Origin: Steroidobacteraceae bacterium
GTDB lineage: Bacteria; Pseudomonadota; Gammaproteobacteria; Steroidobacterales; Steroidobacteraceae
Reading direction: 5' to 3'
NCBI GenBank assembly: GCA_021325695.1
Contig: JAJTCR010000146.1
Span: 1-6,820 of the forward strand
Length of the DNA stretch: 6,820 bases
Positions 5,179 to 6,820 of this stretch are shown here, piece by piece; the first letter of the stretch is position 1; each line of letters opens with the position of its first letter. The notes under the pieces were generated by a model. That model saw only the letters and a program-made list of their open reading frames with translations, ran no database searches and was not told where the DNA came from. A program made the position numbers and the translations under genes.

Positions 5179-6820
5179 TCGACGCGGCCGCGAAAGTCAC
5201 CGGCACGACCGACCTGGCGTCGAACTCGCTGCGGGTCATCGCGGACCACGTGCGCGCCACGGCGTTCCTGGTCGCCGACGGCGTTCTGCCCTCGAACGAG
5301 GGTCGCGGTTACGTGCTGCGACGGATCATGCGTCGCGCCATCCGCCACGGGTTCATGCTCGGACAGCGGCGACCGTTCTTCCACAAGCTCGTGCCGACGC
5401 TCGAGCAGGAGATGGGCGCGGCGTATCCAGAGCTCGCCGCGCAGCGTCAGCACATCGAGAAGGTGATGCTGCAGGAAGAGGAGCGCTTCGCCGAAACCCT
5501 CGCGCAGGGCATGGGCCTGCTCGACGAGGCGATCGACGCGCTCGGCGGCACCACGCAGATCCCGGGCGAAACGGTGTTCCGCCTGTACGACACCTACGGC
5601 TTCCCGGTCGACCTCACCAACGACATCGCCCGCGAACGGGGTCTCACGATCGACGAGGCGGGGTTCGAGGCGGCGATGGACGCGCAGCGTGCGCGTGCAC
5701 GTGCCGCGAGCAAGTTCAACGTCGACCTGCGCGGCGGCGGCATGACCGTCGACACGCAGACCTCGTTCGTGGGTTACGACGGCGAGCACGGCGTCGGACG
5801 CGTCGTGTCGCTCTTCAAGGACCGTCAACCCGTGACGCAGCTGGAAGCGGGCGAGCAGGGACAGGTCGTGCTCGACATCACCCCGTTCTATGCCGAAAGC
5901 GGCGGCCAGGTCGGCGACCGTGGCGTGCTCGCAAACGCGTCGATGAAATTCCTCGTCGAGGACACGCAAAAGCTCGGCAAGGCGCACCTGCACGTCGGCA
6001 CGCTGCAGAACGGATCCCTCGCGGTGGGCGATTCGGTCGAGGCGACGGTCGACGGCGAACGTCGCCAGGCCACGCGACTCAACCACACGGCCACACACTT
6101 GCTGCATGCGGCGTTGCGCAAGGTGCTCGGAACTCACGTACTGCAGAAGGGTTCCCTCGTGGCGCCAGACAGGCTGCGTTTCGACTTCTCGCACTACTCG
6201 GCCGTGACGCCCGGCGAGCTCGCGACGATCGAAGCGCTGGTCAACGAGGAAATCCGTCGCAATGCGGACGCGGAAACCCAGCTCATGGATTTCGATGCCG
6301 CGGTCGCGGCGGGCGCGATGGCACTCTTCGGGGAGAAGTACGACGACGAAGTTCGTGTGCTGCGACTCGGCGATTTTTCGACCGAGCTCTGCGGCGGCAC
6401 GCACGTCAAGCGTGCCGGCGACATCGGCTTGTTCAAGATCGTGAGCGAAGGTGGCGTCGCCGCGGGCATCCGCCGCATCGAGGCGTTGACGGGTCCGGGC
6501 GCTTATGCATACGTCGTCGAAACCGACCAGAAGCTGCGCGAGGTGGCAGGGCTCGTGCGCGGCTCGCGCGACGACGTCGAGGAAAAGGTGCGCCAGTTGC
6601 TCGAGCGAGCGCGGCGAATGGAAAAGGAAATTTCCCATCTCAAAGAAAAAATTTCGAGCGGAGGTTCCCGCGATCTCGCCTCCGAAGCCAGGGCGATCGG
6701 CGGAGGCGGCGTAAAGCTCGTTGCGGCACGCGTGGACGGCGCCGACGCAGCGGCGCTGCGCAATACGGTGGACCAGCTCAAGAGCAGGCTCGGCAGCGGC
6801 ATCATCGTGCTGGGTTCGCC
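5142..6820 (+). pseudogene. alaS: Alanyl-tRNA synthetase, 3' part, out of frame with the 5' part and cut by the window edge
   Basis: About 559 codons of conserved AlaRS in frame 3 with no start of their own. In order: HSNYDIDLFRNLI, DLASNSLRVIADHVRATAF, GVLPSNEGRGYVLRRIMRRA and RHGFMLG of the tRNA-recognition region. Then come ETVFRLYDTYGFPVDLT, DEAGFEAAMDAQRARARAAS and ITPFYAESGGQVGDRG. The editing domain, which hydrolyses mischarged Ser- and Gly-tRNA-Ala, has its four metal ligands: HTATH (two His at 6084-6098) and CGGTH (Cys at 6390, His at 6402). The start of the C-Ala domain follows a short coiled coil (VEEKVRQLLERARRMEKEIS, in the 6560-6640 region). Roughly 70 C-terminal residues lie beyond the window. 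With the 5' part and about 30 missing residues the total fits a normal AlaRS of about 870. Marked as broken only because of the junction at 5137-5144; if that is an assembly error the gene is intact. Confidence 0.9.

Noticed and set aside
5094..6638. Long open reading frame (514 codons) on the minus strand
   Set aside because: It is antisense to conserved alaS sequence. Its Arg/Val/Leu/Asp/His-rich composition is what the reverse complement of a GC-rich gene gives, and no family is recognisable.
1..6820. CRISPR array, tRNA/rRNA genes, insertion sequences or a defence system
   Set aside because: No regularly spaced repeats, no cloverleaf-like segments and no transposase, nuclease or toxin-antitoxin-like frames were seen on either strand.

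Overview
The window looks like a stretch of chromosome from a GC-rich proteobacterium, most likely a gammaproteobacterium. Three things point there. The order pncC - recA - recX - alaS on the plus strand is the arrangement known from E. coli. The RecA and AlaRS sequences are proteobacterial in type. The recA promoter carries a near-consensus CTGT-N8-(A/G)CAG SOS box, the gammaproteobacterial LexA type. I cannot name the genus from the sequence alone.

Left third (1-1710, minus strand): a likely three-gene operon for exported proteins, transcribed leftwards. First come two tandem paralogues, each a small secreted helical protein (1710->1243 and 1203->721). They align without gaps at roughly 40% identity after the signal peptides. 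Third is a DUF4136-type lipoprotein (698->78). The operon ends at a GC-rich hairpin (19-49) that looks like its terminator. The functions of all three are unknown; a periplasmic or outer-membrane location is inferred from their signal peptides.

Divergent spacer (1711-1802): 92 bp holding a 16-bp imperfect dyad and a -10-like TACAAT seven bases before the pncC start codon, which suggests a leaderless pncC message.

Right two thirds (1803-6820, plus strand): pncC (NMN amidohydrolase) overlaps thpR (RNA 2',3'-cyclic phosphodiesterase) by four bases. A 129-bp spacer with the recA promoter and SOS box follows. Then recA, recX (GTG start inside the 3' end of recA) and alaS are packed closely. The layout suggests co-transcription of the recombinase, its modulator and alanyl-tRNA synthetase, with LexA control over recA and probably recX.

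The one clear abnormality is in alaS. About 85 bp encoding class II motif 3 (the GMGLER region) are missing near 5137-5142. The loss shifts the frame and truncates the 5' piece at 5178. Everything on either side reads as intact, conserved AlaRS, so an assembly or sequencing error is at least as likely as a real lesion in an essential gene. The gene also runs off the right edge of the window. I found no mobile element, CRISPR array, tRNA, rRNA or evident new defence system. Apart from the alaS lesion and the uncharacterised minus-strand operon, this is ordinary core genome.
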